Below are positions 42,560 through 50,158 of a stretch of 64,000 bases of DNA, one piece after another. The position numbers and the translations under genes are program-made. Source of the stretch: Falsiroseomonas algicola (GTDB lineage Bacteria; Pseudomonadota; Alphaproteobacteria; Acetobacterales; Acetobacteraceae); assembly GCF_011040385.1 (NCBI RefSeq), contig NZ_JAAIKB010000001.1, positions 310,001-374,000 of the forward strand, read 5' to 3'. The first letter of the stretch is position 1; each line of letters begins with the position of its first letter. The notes under the pieces were generated by a model, which saw only the letters and a list, made by a program, of their open reading frames with translations, did not search any database and was not told where the DNA came from.

Positions 42560-43732
42560 ATGAGACGACCCCGATCCTCCCCCATGGCCTCGATGGCTGC
42601 CCGGCTTGTCGCGGGCTGCTGCACCGCCCTGTCCCTCGCGCTGCTGCTCGGCACGCGACCGGCACAGGCCCATGTCAAATGGTTCGCCCCCTACATCGTC
42701 GCCGCGCCTCAAAGGCCGATCGCGGCAACGCTCGAGGATGGCTGGTTCTGGCTTGGCTGCGCCCTTGTGCTGTTCTTCTTCCTCGCCGCGCGGATGGTGG
42801 AGATCAGCCGGTTCGGCGCACCGGCCCTCGGCCTGCTGGACCGCATCACGGCACCGCTCTGGCGGCGGCTCGACGCCTATGTGCGCGCCATCATCGGCGC
42901 CTTCTTCGTCGCGATCTTCGCCGTCGGCGGCATCTACCTGACGCCGGACCTGAAGACGCCGCATGAATGGGTTTCCTGGATCCAGCTGCTGATCGCCGCC
43001 GGCGTGTTCTTCCGTCGCACCATGCCGCTTTCGGCCGCTGGCATCGTCGCTCTCTGGGTATTGGCGGTGCGCGATTACGGGCTCTTCCATCTGCTCGACT
43101 ACCTGGCGCTCGGGCTGGCGACGGCCGCCTATCTGGTGCTCGCCGCGTCCCGCCAGGAGGCGTGGCGCGCGCATCGCTTCGAGGTGCTGCGCTGGGGCCT
43201 GGCGATCGCCCTGATGTGGTCCAGCCTGGAGAAATTCGCCTATCCCGACTGGTTCCATCCGCTCGTTGATGAGAAGCCGTTCCTGACCCTGGGACTGCCG
43301 CGCGATGCCTTCATACCCATGGCGGGTGTTGCCGAATTCACCCTCGGCTTCGGCCTTGTGTGGACGCCCCTGATCCGGCGGTTGTCCGGGGCCGCCTTGC
43401 TGGTGACCTTCAGCGCGGCCGTCCTGCCCTTCGGCCGGATCGACCTGATCGGTCACGGCCTCATCATGGCCATCCTGGCGGCGGTGGTGGCCGAGCAGGA
43501 CCGCCAACCCACCCCCTTGGCCCGGTGGCAGGAGGCGATCCGCCAGCCCCTTCCCGGCATTCCCCTGGGGCTTGGGCTGGCGCTGGTTGTCTTCGCCAGT
43601 TGCTACACGGGCCTGCATGGCGCGCTGTACCCTGCAGGCTCCTACCCGCTTCCGCCGCCCTCCGAGCGATCCACCCACGGCTTCAATCCCGATCACCCGC
43701 ACGGTCCCGGCATGCGCAGCCATCGGCATTGA
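42560..43732 (+). CDS. DoxX-like integral membrane protein with His-rich tail
   Basis: This 390-residue protein has a signal-like first segment ending ALLLGTRPAQA, then about eight or nine hydrophobic segments. Segments such as ALMWSSLEKFAYPDWF and AEFTLGFGLVW resemble DoxX-type membrane proteins. If cleaved after PAQA, the mature protein starts HVKWF, and the C-terminus is DHPHGPGMRSHRH, so both exposed ends carry His and could bind metal; this is speculative. GGAG lies eight bases before the ATG. The gene stands alone downstream of the fasciclin terminator. Confidence 0.7.
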   Translation: MRRPRSSPMASMAARLVAGCCTALSLALLLGTRPAQAHVKWFAPYIVAAPQRPIAATLEDGWFWLGCALVLFFFLAARMVEISRFGAPALGLLDRITAPLWRRLDAYVRAIIGAFFVAIFAVGGIYLTPDLKTPHEWVSWIQLLIAAGVFFRRTMPLSAAGIVALWVLAVRDYGLFHLLDYLALGLATAAYLVLAASRQEAWRAHRFEVLRWGLAIALMWSSLEKFAYPDWFHPLVDEKPFLTLGLPRDAFIPMAGVAEFTLGFGLVWTPLIRRLSGAALLVTFSAAVLPFGRIDLIGHGLIMAILAAVVAEQDRQPTPLARWQEAIRQPLPGIPLGLGLALVVFASCYTGLHGALYPAGSYPLPPPSERSTHGFNPDHPHGPGMRSHRH

Positions 43733-44034
43733 GCGGGACGACGGGCCGCCGTGCGGTGGCGATGATGGCGGCCTGGAGGCGATCGGCAAGTCGCGCAAGG
43801 TCGTGCCCGCCCGCCTCGTCATCGCCCGGCGCGAAGGCCCGGTCGCCATCATGCCGCTGGGCCGCGGGCTGGTCGTGCACAGGCTGAATGACCAGGAGAA
43901 ATGGCACGGCCCCGCGCAAGGGCCCTCGCCGGCCTCGAGGCGCCGCAGCCCGTTGCCGCCATGGTGAAGCTCTCGACGCGGCGGGTGGACCGCCAGACCA
44001 GCCGCGTCGATCCGGCTACCCGCGCCGCCGCCTC
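43733..44034. other. Intergenic region with a coding-like but startless frame
   Basis: A forward frame from about 43730 to 43967 has strong third-position GC and reads ...GLEAIGKSRKVVPARLV... and PVAIMPLGRGLVVHRLNDQ, yet has no convincing start or ribosome site. It may be a gene remnant or chance in high-GC DNA. The rest of the stretch separates the convergent pao operon. Confidence 0.3.
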
Positions 44035-46269
44035 TCAGCCCATCAGCGCCTCGATCGCCACCGGGAAGCGGCGCACCCGCACCCCCGTCGCGTGCCAGAT
44101 CGCGTTCGCGACGGCGCCGGCGGTGCCGGTGATGCCGATCTCGCCCACGCCTTTCACGCCCAGCGCATTCACATGCGGGTCCTCCTCCTCGACCAGGATG
44201 GCCTCGATCGAGGGAATGTCGGCGTTGACCGGCACATGGTACTCGCCGAGGTCGGCGTTCATAACGCGGCCGCTGCGGTGGTCGAGCGCGGCGCGTTCGT
44301 GCAGCGCGAAGGACACGCCCCAGATCATGCCGCCATAGTACTGGCTCTTCACCAGGCGCGGGTTGATGATCCGGCCCGCGGCGAAGGCGCCGACCAGCCG
44401 CGTGACGCGCAGCTGGCCGAGATCGGGGTCCACCGTCACCTCCGCGAAGACCGCACCATGGGAATGCATGGCGTAGCGCGACGCGGCTTCGGCATCGGCG
44501 CTCGCGTTGCCGCGGCCTTCCACGCTCTCGAGCCCCGCGCGGTCGAGGATGTCGGCGAAGCTGTCTCTGCGGCTCTCGTCGTCCCAGCGCACCAGCCGGC
44601 CGCCGCGCGCGACGACGCCGATATTGTCGGCGCCGAACAGCGGCGAGCGCGGATCGGCCAGCGCCAGTTCCGCGAGCCGCGCGATGGCCTGTTCGCCGGC
44701 GGCCTGGATCGCGCTGCCCGCGGTCGCGGTATGGGCGGAGCCACCCGCGATGCCGGCGCTCGGCAGGTCGGAGCGGCCGGAGCGGAACTCCACCTGGCCG
44801 ATATCGAGACCGAGGCTCTCCGCCGCGATCTGGGCGAAGGCTGTCCAGGCCCCCTGCCCCATGTCATGCGCGCCGGTTTCGACCAGGCCCGTGCCGTCAC
44901 GCCGGATCTCGGCGCGGGCCTCGGCCTGGAACATCATGGCCGGGAAGGTCGCGGTGCCGATTCCCCAGCCGACGAGGCGCCCTTCCGCATCCCTCATGCT
45001 GCGCGGCGCCAGGGGCCGGCCCGCCCAGCCGAAGCGCGCGGCGCCCTCGGCGTAGCAGTCCCGCAGCGCCTTGGAGGAGAAGGGCTTGCCGGAGATGGGC
45101 TCCACCTCCGCGTAGTTGCGCAGGCGGAAGTCCAGCGGGTCCATGCCGCAGGCCTGCGCCATCTCATCCATCGCGACTTCCAGCGCCAGGCTGCCGCTGG
45201 CCTCGCCGGGGGCGCGCATGAAGCCGGGCGTGCCGGTGTCGAGCCGCAGCGCCTCATAGCTCGTGGCGATGGCGGGCGCGGCGTAGAGCGTGTGGCTGGC
45301 ACCGGCGGCGGGTTCGATGAAATCGTCGAAGCGGCTCGTGGCCGTGCGGACGTGGTGATGGAGGGCGGTGAGCGCGCCATCCGCCGCGGCGCCGAGGCGG
45401 AGCGTCTGCCGCGTCGGCGCGCGATGCGTCACCGGGCCGTACATCTGCGCCCGCGTCAGCACCAGCTTCACCGGCTGCCCGACCAGCCGCGCGGCGAGAA
45501 TGCCGAGCACCTGCGGCCCGGTCAGCAGCTTCGATCCGAAGCCGCCGCCGAGGAAGGGGCTGCGGATATGGATGCCCTCCGCGGGGATGCCGAACATCGC
45601 GGCCAGGCGCATCTGCGTCAGCGCGAAGCCCTGGGTCGGCATGTCGAGCGACAGCGCATCGCCGTCCCAGGCAGCGACGACGCCATGCGGCTCCATCGCG
45701 TTGTGGAACTGCATGGGCGTCTCGTAGGTCGCCTCGATGCGTCGCGTGGCCGCGGCCAGGCCTGCGGCCATGTCGCCATGGTGCTCCTCGGGCGGCGCGC
45801 CGACGCCGACGGCCTCCGGCACGAAGGCGCCAGGGGCATCGAGCGTGACCTCCACCGCCTCCGCCTCGTAGCGGGGCGCGAGGAGGGCGGCGCCTTCGGT
45901 CGCGGCTTCCAGCGTCTCCGCGATCACCACCGCGATGGGCTGGCCGGCGTAGCGGACGCGGTCGTCCTGCAGCAGGTCCATGCGGAAGGAGAAGGGAACG
46001 GATTTGTCGTCGGGATGCAGGGCGAGCGCCGGGCGGTTCCCGGGCGTCATCACCTGCACCACGCCAGGATGGGCGCGCGCCGCCGCCACATCCAGCGCGG
46101 CGACGCGGCCGCGGGCGATGCGGGCGGCCGCGATGACGGCGTGCAGCATCCCCGGCGGGTGGTTGTCGGCGGCGTAGCGCGCCATGCCCGTCACCTTCAG
46201 CAGGCCGTCACGGCGGGTGATGGGCTGGCCGGCGTTGGAGCCGTGTCGCAGGCGGTGGACCTCAACCAT
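44035..46269 (-). CDS. paoC: Aldehyde oxidoreductase molybdenum-binding subunit (PaoC/XdhA-like)
   Basis: This 744-residue large subunit of a molybdenum hydroxylase binds molybdopterin cytosine dinucleotide and performs the hydroxylation of aldehydes or N-heterocycles. Visible family features are MARYAADN at the start of the domain, SPFLGGGFGSKLL, GFMRAPGEASGSLALEVAMDEMA (cited as GFMRAPGEASG), HDMGQGAWTAFAQIAAE and the catalytic Glu in GVKGVGEIGITG. It overlaps the FAD subunit by 8 bp. Together with the two upstream genes it forms a three-subunit enzyme of the PaoABC type. Confidence 0.93.
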   Translation of the reverse strand: MVEVHRLRHGSNAGQPITRRDGLLKVTGMARYAADNHPPGMLHAVIAAARIARGRVAALDVAAARAHPGVVQVMTPGNRPALALHPDDKSVPFSFRMDLLQDDRVRYAGQPIAVVIAETLEAATEGAALLAPRYEAEAVEVTLDAPGAFVPEAVGVGAPPEEHHGDMAAGLAAATRRIEATYETPMQFHNAMEPHGVVAAWDGDALSLDMPTQGFALTQMRLAAMFGIPAEGIHIRSPFLGGGFGSKLLTGPQVLGILAARLVGQPVKLVLTRAQMYGPVTHRAPTRQTLRLGAAADGALTALHHHVRTATSRFDDFIEPAAGASHTLYAAPAIATSYEALRLDTGTPGFMRAPGEASGSLALEVAMDEMAQACGMDPLDFRLRNYAEVEPISGKPFSSKALRDCYAEGAARFGWAGRPLAPRSMRDAEGRLVGWGIGTATFPAMMFQAEARAEIRRDGTGLVETGAHDMGQGAWTAFAQIAAESLGLDIGQVEFRSGRSDLPSAGIAGGSAHTATAGSAIQAAGEQAIARLAELALADPRSPLFGADNIGVVARGGRLVRWDDESRRDSFADILDRAGLESVEGRGNASADAEAASRYAMHSHGAVFAEVTVDPDLGQLRVTRLVGAFAAGRIINPRLVKSQYYGGMIWGVSFALHERAALDHRSGRVMNADLGEYHVPVNADIPSIEAILVEEEDPHVNALGVKGVGEIGITGTAGAVANAIWHATGVRVRRFPVAIEALMG

Positions 46270-47317
46270 GCAGGCCTCCCGGGATCGGGGCGAAGGGGGA
46301 TGCCGGCAGCGCCGGCAGCCGCGCGGGCGTGCCGGCGGCGGCGAGGATCAGGGCGCGGACCGCGATGCGGCGTGCCAGTTCGATCTTGAAGGCGTTGTCG
46401 CCGGAAGGCTTGGCCTCGGCGAGCGCAAGCCCGGCTGCGGCGCGGAAGGCGTCGGCGCCGGGCGCGGCGCCGACCAGCGCGGCTTCCGCCGCTGTCGCGC
46501 GCCAGGGCTTCGCGGCGACGCCGCCGAGCGCGAGCCGCGCCGCGGCGATGCGGCCATCCTCGATCCGCAGACCGGCCGCGGCGGAGACGACGGCGAAGGC
46601 GTAGGAGGTGCGCTCCCGCAGCTTCACGTAGCGGCTATGCGGGGCGAAGCCGGCGGCCTCGCCCGGCAGGCGCAGCGCGACGATCAACTCGCCGGGTGCG
46701 AGATCGGTCTCCCGGTCGGGTGTGCTGCCGGGCAACCGATGAAAATCCCGCAGCGGGATCTCGCGCCGGCCGGCCGGTCCCTCGATCTCCACCACCGCGT
46801 CGAAGGCGGCCAGGGCCACGCAGAAATCGGAGGGGTTCGTCGCGATGCAGGACTCGCTCCAGCCCAGCACGGCATGCAGGCGGTTGTCGCCGCCGCGGGC
46901 GTCGCAGCCGCTGCCGGGGGCGCGCTTGTTGCAGGCGCTGGCGGTGTCCTGGAAATACGAGCAGCGGGTCCGCTGCAGCAGGTTGCCGCCGACCGTCGCC
47001 GCATTGCGCAGCTGCGCGGAGGCGCCGGAGAGCAGCGCCTCCGCCACCGCGGGGAAGCGGCGCACGACCTGTGCGTGATGGGCCAGGTCGGCGTTGCGGA
47101 TCTGCGCGCCGATGCGAAGCCCGCCATCCGGCAGGGCCTCGATGGACGAGAGCCCGGGCAGGTGGTTCAGGTCGACCAGCCGCGCGGGCCGTGCCACGCC
47201 GATCTTCATGAGGTCGAGCAGGTTGGTGCCCGCGGCGAGGAAGGCGCTGCCGGGCTCGGCGCCCGCGGCGACGGCCTCGGCGACCGTGCGGGGGCGGACA
47301 TAGTCGAAGCGGTTCAT
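46262..47317 (-). CDS. paoB: Aldehyde oxidoreductase FAD-binding subunit with 4Fe-4S motif (PaoB-like)
   Basis: This 351-residue subunit carries FAD between the iron-sulfur and molybdenum subunits. Seen are the FAD motif AAGTNLLDLMK, GAQIRNADLAHH and ATVGGNLLQRTRC. The insertion RCSYFQDTASACNKRAPGSGC supplies Cys residues that bind a 4Fe-4S cluster in PaoB and related proteins, distinguishing it from plain xanthine dehydrogenase FAD subunits. Its start overlaps the paoA stop by ATGA. Confidence 0.92.
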   Translation of the reverse strand: MNRFDYVRPRTVAEAVAAGAEPGSAFLAAGTNLLDLMKIGVARPARLVDLNHLPGLSSIEALPDGGLRIGAQIRNADLAHHAQVVRRFPAVAEALLSGASAQLRNAATVGGNLLQRTRCSYFQDTASACNKRAPGSGCDARGGDNRLHAVLGWSESCIATNPSDFCVALAAFDAVVEIEGPAGRREIPLRDFHRLPGSTPDRETDLAPGELIVALRLPGEAAGFAPHSRYVKLRERTSYAFAVVSAAAGLRIEDGRIAAARLALGGVAAKPWRATAAEAALVGAAPGADAFRAAAGLALAEAKPSGDNAFKIELARRIAVRALILAAAGTPARLPALPASPFAPIPGGLHG

Positions 47318-47805
47318 GCGGCCTCCTGCTGCGTCGTCATGGCCTGGGTTGCCTCCACCACCGCCTCCGTGATGCCGCGATAGGCGGCGCAGCGGCAGAG
47401 ATTGCCGCTCATGCCTTCCCGCACCCGCTCGGGGTCGGTGCCGGCCTGGCCCTCCCCGATCAGGCCGACCGCGCTCATGATCTGGCCGGGGGTGCAGAAG
47501 CCGCATTGCAGCGCGTCATGCGCGATGAAGGCGGCCTGAACGGGATGCAGCGTGTCGCCCTGGGCCAGGCCCTCGATGGTCAGGACCTCCGCCCCGTCAT
47601 GGCTGATCGCCAGCGCCAGGCAGGCATTCACGCGGCGGCCATCGAGCAGGATGGTGCAGGCACCGCACTGGCCGCGGTCGCAGCCCTTCTTGGTGCCGGT
47701 GAGGTTGAGGCGCTCCCGCAGCAGGTCGAGCAGCGTGACGCGGGGATCGTCGAGGTCGATGGTCCTCGGCACATGGTTGATGGTGAGGGTGACCGACAAG
47801 CTCAT
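47314..47805 (-). CDS. paoA: Aldehyde oxidoreductase 2Fe-2S subunit (PaoA-like, no Tat signal)
   Basis: This 163-residue subunit carries two 2Fe-2S clusters: the plant-ferredoxin type in GCDRGQCGACTILLDG and the helical type in CGFCTPGQIM with CRC in GNLCRCAAYRG. Unlike E. coli PaoA, the mature-like sequence MSLSVTLTINHVP begins directly, with no twin-arginine leader, so the complex should be cytoplasmic. GGAGG lies just before the ATG. It is the first gene of the operon and lies divergent from tetR. Confidence 0.93.
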   Translation of the reverse strand: MSLSVTLTINHVPRTIDLDDPRVTLLDLLRERLNLTGTKKGCDRGQCGACTILLDGRRVNACLALAISHDGAEVLTIEGLAQGDTLHPVQAAFIAHDALQCGFCTPGQIMSAVGLIGEGQAGTDPERVREGMSGNLCRCAAYRGITEAVVEATQAMTTQQEAA

Positions 47806-47921
47806 GCGGAGCCTCCGATGGCGGCTTGGGGCGGATAGGCGGCCTGCCCGCGCGCCCCTAGGGTGGGTGGCGGCGGGATGCGATGGGTTGATGGGGACTG
47901 GCCATCGCGTCGTCGGGGCGT

Positions 47922-47949
47922 GATATACGGAGGCGCCCTCCGCTTGCAA
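47922..47949 (-). promoter_or_regulatory. Promoter of the pao operon with operator in its spacer
   Basis: On the minus strand, TTGCAA (47949-47944) and TATATC (47927-47922) match -35 and -10 elements separated by exactly 16 bp. The spacer is filled by the inverted repeat CGGAGG-CGC-CCTCCG (47928-47942), so repressor binding there should block RNA polymerase. The expected start site lies about 105-110 bp before paoA. Confidence 0.65.
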
Positions 47950-47972
47950 GGCATAAACGGAGGATGCCTCCG
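47928..47972. promoter_or_regulatory. Two TetR-type operators, CGGAGG-N3-CCTCCG
   Basis: The same 15-bp inverted repeat occurs twice, at 47928-47942 and 47958-47972, 30 bp apart and within the longer shared context ACGGAGGNNNCCTCCGCTT. Both lie in the gap between paoA and tetR. A shortened version, CGGAG-C-CTCCG (47807-47817), overlaps the paoA ribosome binding site. Confidence 0.75.
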
Positions 47973-48001
47973 CTTTTTGTGTGGGGAGATCGTGGCCGGC
48001 G

Positions 48002-48592
48002 ATGACCGAGGAGCAGGGCAGGACCGAGCGTAAGCCCCGGGCGGACGCGATCCGGAATCGCGAACGCGTGTTGGAGGCGGCCAAGGTCGTCTTCAGCCAG
48101 GGCGGCACCGAGGCAGGGCTGGAGGCGGTGGCCCGGCAGGCGGGGGTGGGGATCGGCACGCTCTACCGCCATTTCCCGACGCGGGAGGCGCTGTACGAGG
48201 CCGTCTACCGGCGGGAGGTGGAGCAGCTGGCGGAGCTGGCTGCGGCGCTCGCCGGCACCCTGCCGCCGCTGGAGGGGCTGCGGCGCTGGTTCGGATCGCT
48301 GATCGCCTTCGTCGCGACGAAGAAGGGGATGGTGGCGGCGCTGGCGCTGGCCGCGCACAAGCCGCCGGAGCTGATGAGCTATACCAGCGGCCGGCTGCAG
48401 GACGCGATCGGCACGCTGCTGCGCCCCGCGGCGGAAGCCGGCGAGGTGCGGGACGACGTCACGCCGGACGACCTGTTGCGGGCGGTGATCGGGCTGTCCT
48501 ACCTGCAGGATGGGCCCGGCTGGCAGGCGCAGGTCCTGCGCCTGGTCGACATCTTCCTGGACGGCCTGCGGCTTCCCCGGCGCGAAGCCTAG
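48002..48592 (+). CDS. TetR-family transcriptional regulator
   Basis: This 196-residue repressor has an N-terminal TetR DNA-binding domain: IRNRERVLEAAKVVFSQGG, LEAVARQAGVGIGTLYRHFPTREAL (cited as GVGIGTLYRHFPTREAL) and a C-terminal ligand domain. A GTG at 47981 could add seven residues. It is divergent from paoABC, and two identical inverted repeats lie between them. The ligand is probably an aldehyde or aromatic substrate of the oxidoreductase, by inference. Confidence 0.93.
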   Translation: MTEEQGRTERKPRADAIRNRERVLEAAKVVFSQGGTEAGLEAVARQAGVGIGTLYRHFPTREALYEAVYRREVEQLAELAAALAGTLPPLEGLRRWFGSLIAFVATKKGMVAALALAAHKPPELMSYTSGRLQDAIGTLLRPAAEAGEVRDDVTPDDLLRAVIGLSYLQDGPGWQAQVLRLVDIFLDGLRLPRREA

Positions 48593-48944
48593 AAGCGCCT
48601 GCTGCGCGCAGCAGAGAAGCGAACCATCGGAACCACCTGGCGCAAGGCCGGCGCCATTCCCGACGTCGTTACCCGAGCCGAGATTCGGGGTGAACCGATA
48701 GTGCGCTAGGGACGCAATCGTAGCCGATTCGGCTCCCTGCCACCCTTGGTTGAGCGTGGCAGCATCGCGGGCTGAGTACGCCGATGCGGTACCACAACGG
48801 GCTGCATCACCTGGTCGCACCGCGTCGGGTCCAACGACTGCGCAACGGATTCACTGTCGAGCCGGGGGTCGGCACAAAGACCGGCACAGTGGCCTGCAAA
48901 CCGTTGCACCTGCCCCTCGGCTGGGACAGCTAAGTCATTGAAAA
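48593..48944. other. Intergenic stretch between tetR and tRNA-Ser
   Basis: These 352 bp have lower GC and weaker codon bias than the rest of the window. The only notable structure is an inverted repeat CTGCCAC/GTGGCAG (48737-48762). A 49-codon frame at 48784-48933 (MRYHNGLHHLV...) has no ribosome site. I see nothing I can call a gene. Confidence 0.5.
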
Positions 48945-49036
48945 TGGAGGAGGGGAAGGGATTCGAACCCTCGATAGGGTTTTACCCCTATAACGGTTTA
49001 GCAAACCGTCGCCTTCAGCCACTCGGCCACCCCTCC
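48945..49036 (-). tRNA. tRNA-Ser (anticodon GCU)
   Basis: On the minus strand the gene starts GGAGGGGTGGCCGAGTGGCT, the serine D-arm pattern, and has anticodon stem ACGGT/ACCGT around TTGCTAA (anticodon GCT), a long class II variable arm (ATAGGG...CCCTAT), and the T-arm GGGTTCGAATCCC. The 3' acceptor CCCCTCC is followed by T and then CCA (48945-48947). The discriminator therefore reads U where tRNA-Ser usually has G. It reads AGC and AGU codons. Confidence 0.95.
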
Positions 49037-49123
49037 TCAAGGGTGTTGAAGTTGCACGACGTATGCGAGGGTTCTCATAGCGGCAGTGGAGCGGGGGCAC
49101 AAGCGCACCCCCGCCGGTCCGGG

Positions 49124-49753
49124 TCAGGAAAGCGCCACCTCGAAACCCCGCGCCGTCGCGGGGCGGGCCATCATGCGGGCGTACCAGGCGGCGACGTTCG
49201 GCAGGTCACCGAACGGCACCTCGTGCCGCTCATGCCGCCAGGCCCAGCCCAGGATGGCGAAATCGGCGATGGAGGGCTCGCCCTCCGTCGCCACGAAGTC
49301 CCGCCCCGCCAGGCGCTTCTCCAGCACGCCGTAGAGTCGCTTCGTCTCCGTGTGGTAGCGCTTGAAGCCGTAGTCCCGCGCCGGGCCCTCCGGCTGCATC
49401 AGGAAGTGATGGACCTGGCCGGGCATGGGGCCGAAGCCGCCCATCTGCCACATCAGCCATTCCGTCACGGCCACCTTCCCGCGCGGGTCGGCCGGCATGA
49501 ACTTCCCCGTCTTCTCCGCGAGGTAGAGGAGGATCGCGCCCGACTCGAAGACGCTGATCGGCGCGCCGCCGGGGCCATCAGGATCGACGATGGCAGGGAT
49601 GCGATTGTTGGGGGAGATGGCCAGGAAGGCGGGCTCGAACTGCTCGTTCTTCGAGATGTTCACGGTGTGGACCTTGTAGGGCAGGCCCATCTCCTCCAGC
49701 GCGACCGAGATCTTGCGGCCGTTCGGCGTGTTCCAGGTGTAGAGGTCGATCAT
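49124..49753 (-). CDS. Glutathione S-transferase family protein (YfcG/YghU-like)
   Basis: This 209-residue cytoplasmic protein begins MIDLYTWNTPNGRKISVALEE, the hallmark of the YfcG/YghU (Nu-class) disulfide-reductase type GSTs, with Thr and Asn of TPNG in place of the usual catalytic Ser or Tyr. NNRIPAIVDPDG and VFESGAILLYLAEKTG form the glutathione site, and an all-helical C-terminal domain follows. It may reduce disulfides or peroxides with glutathione. Single gene, downstream of nothing obvious. Confidence 0.92.
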   Translation of the reverse strand: MIDLYTWNTPNGRKISVALEEMGLPYKVHTVNISKNEQFEPAFLAISPNNRIPAIVDPDGPGGAPISVFESGAILLYLAEKTGKFMPADPRGKVAVTEWLMWQMGGFGPMPGQVHHFLMQPEGPARDYGFKRYHTETKRLYGVLEKRLAGRDFVATEGEPSIADFAILGWAWRHERHEVPFGDLPNVAAWYARMMARPATARGFEVALS

Positions 49754-49837
49754 GCGGACTCCTCTCCTCGTGGCAGGCTTTGGTGCTGTGATCCCACGGC
49801 AGGGCGACCGGGCAAAGGGGCGTGATGCACGCCGCGC

Positions 49838-50158
49838 TTGACCGAAGCGGGCGGGGTGCGCGATTCAGGAGGAGTGAAAGCCATCATCTCCGTCGGCAGC
49901 GGCGATGACGACACGCTCTGGGCGGTGATCGCCACCGCCGGGCGGAAGAGCCGCGTCGCCAATGTGTACCGGAACCGCAACGCGGCGCTGGAGGACCGGG
50001 CTTGGCGTGCGCAGCAGGTCTCGGCCTATGAGGATTTTCTGAGACGGTCGCAGCAGCCGGTGCCGCATTACAGCGTGGCACCGATCCGCCGGGCCGATTT
50101 ACCGAAGAAGTGGAGCCCGCTGCCCGCGCTGGGTTTCCTGCGCGGGCAGTTCATCTAA
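49838..50158 (+). CDS. Small conserved-looking hypothetical protein
   Basis: Up to 106 residues, more likely about 94 if it starts at a GTG near 49874. The sequence VKAIISVGSGDDDTLWAVIATAGRK and the Trp/Arg-rich remainder have good codon bias and look coding. AGGAGG directly precedes that GTG, which is too close for a normal ribosome site, so the start is unclear. It converges on the first deacetylase gene with a 4-bp overlap. I do not recognise a family. Confidence 0.5.
   Translation: MTEAGGVRDSGGVKAIISVGSGDDDTLWAVIATAGRKSRVANVYRNRNAALEDRAWRAQQVSAYEDFLRRSQQPVPHYSVAPIRRADLPKKWSPLPALGFLRGQFI

Noticed and set aside
43888-46389. 833-codon forward frame opposite paoC
   Set aside because: Antisense to a clear molybdenum hydroxylase with conserved catalytic Glu; no motifs in the forward product.
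48784-48933. 49-codon frame before tRNA-Ser
   Set aside because: No ribosome site, weak codon bias and no recognisable product.
48593-49040. Possible integrated element at tRNA-Ser
   Set aside because: tRNA genes are common integration sites and the adjacent stretch is odd, but I find no integrase, no direct repeat of the tRNA end and no phage gene.
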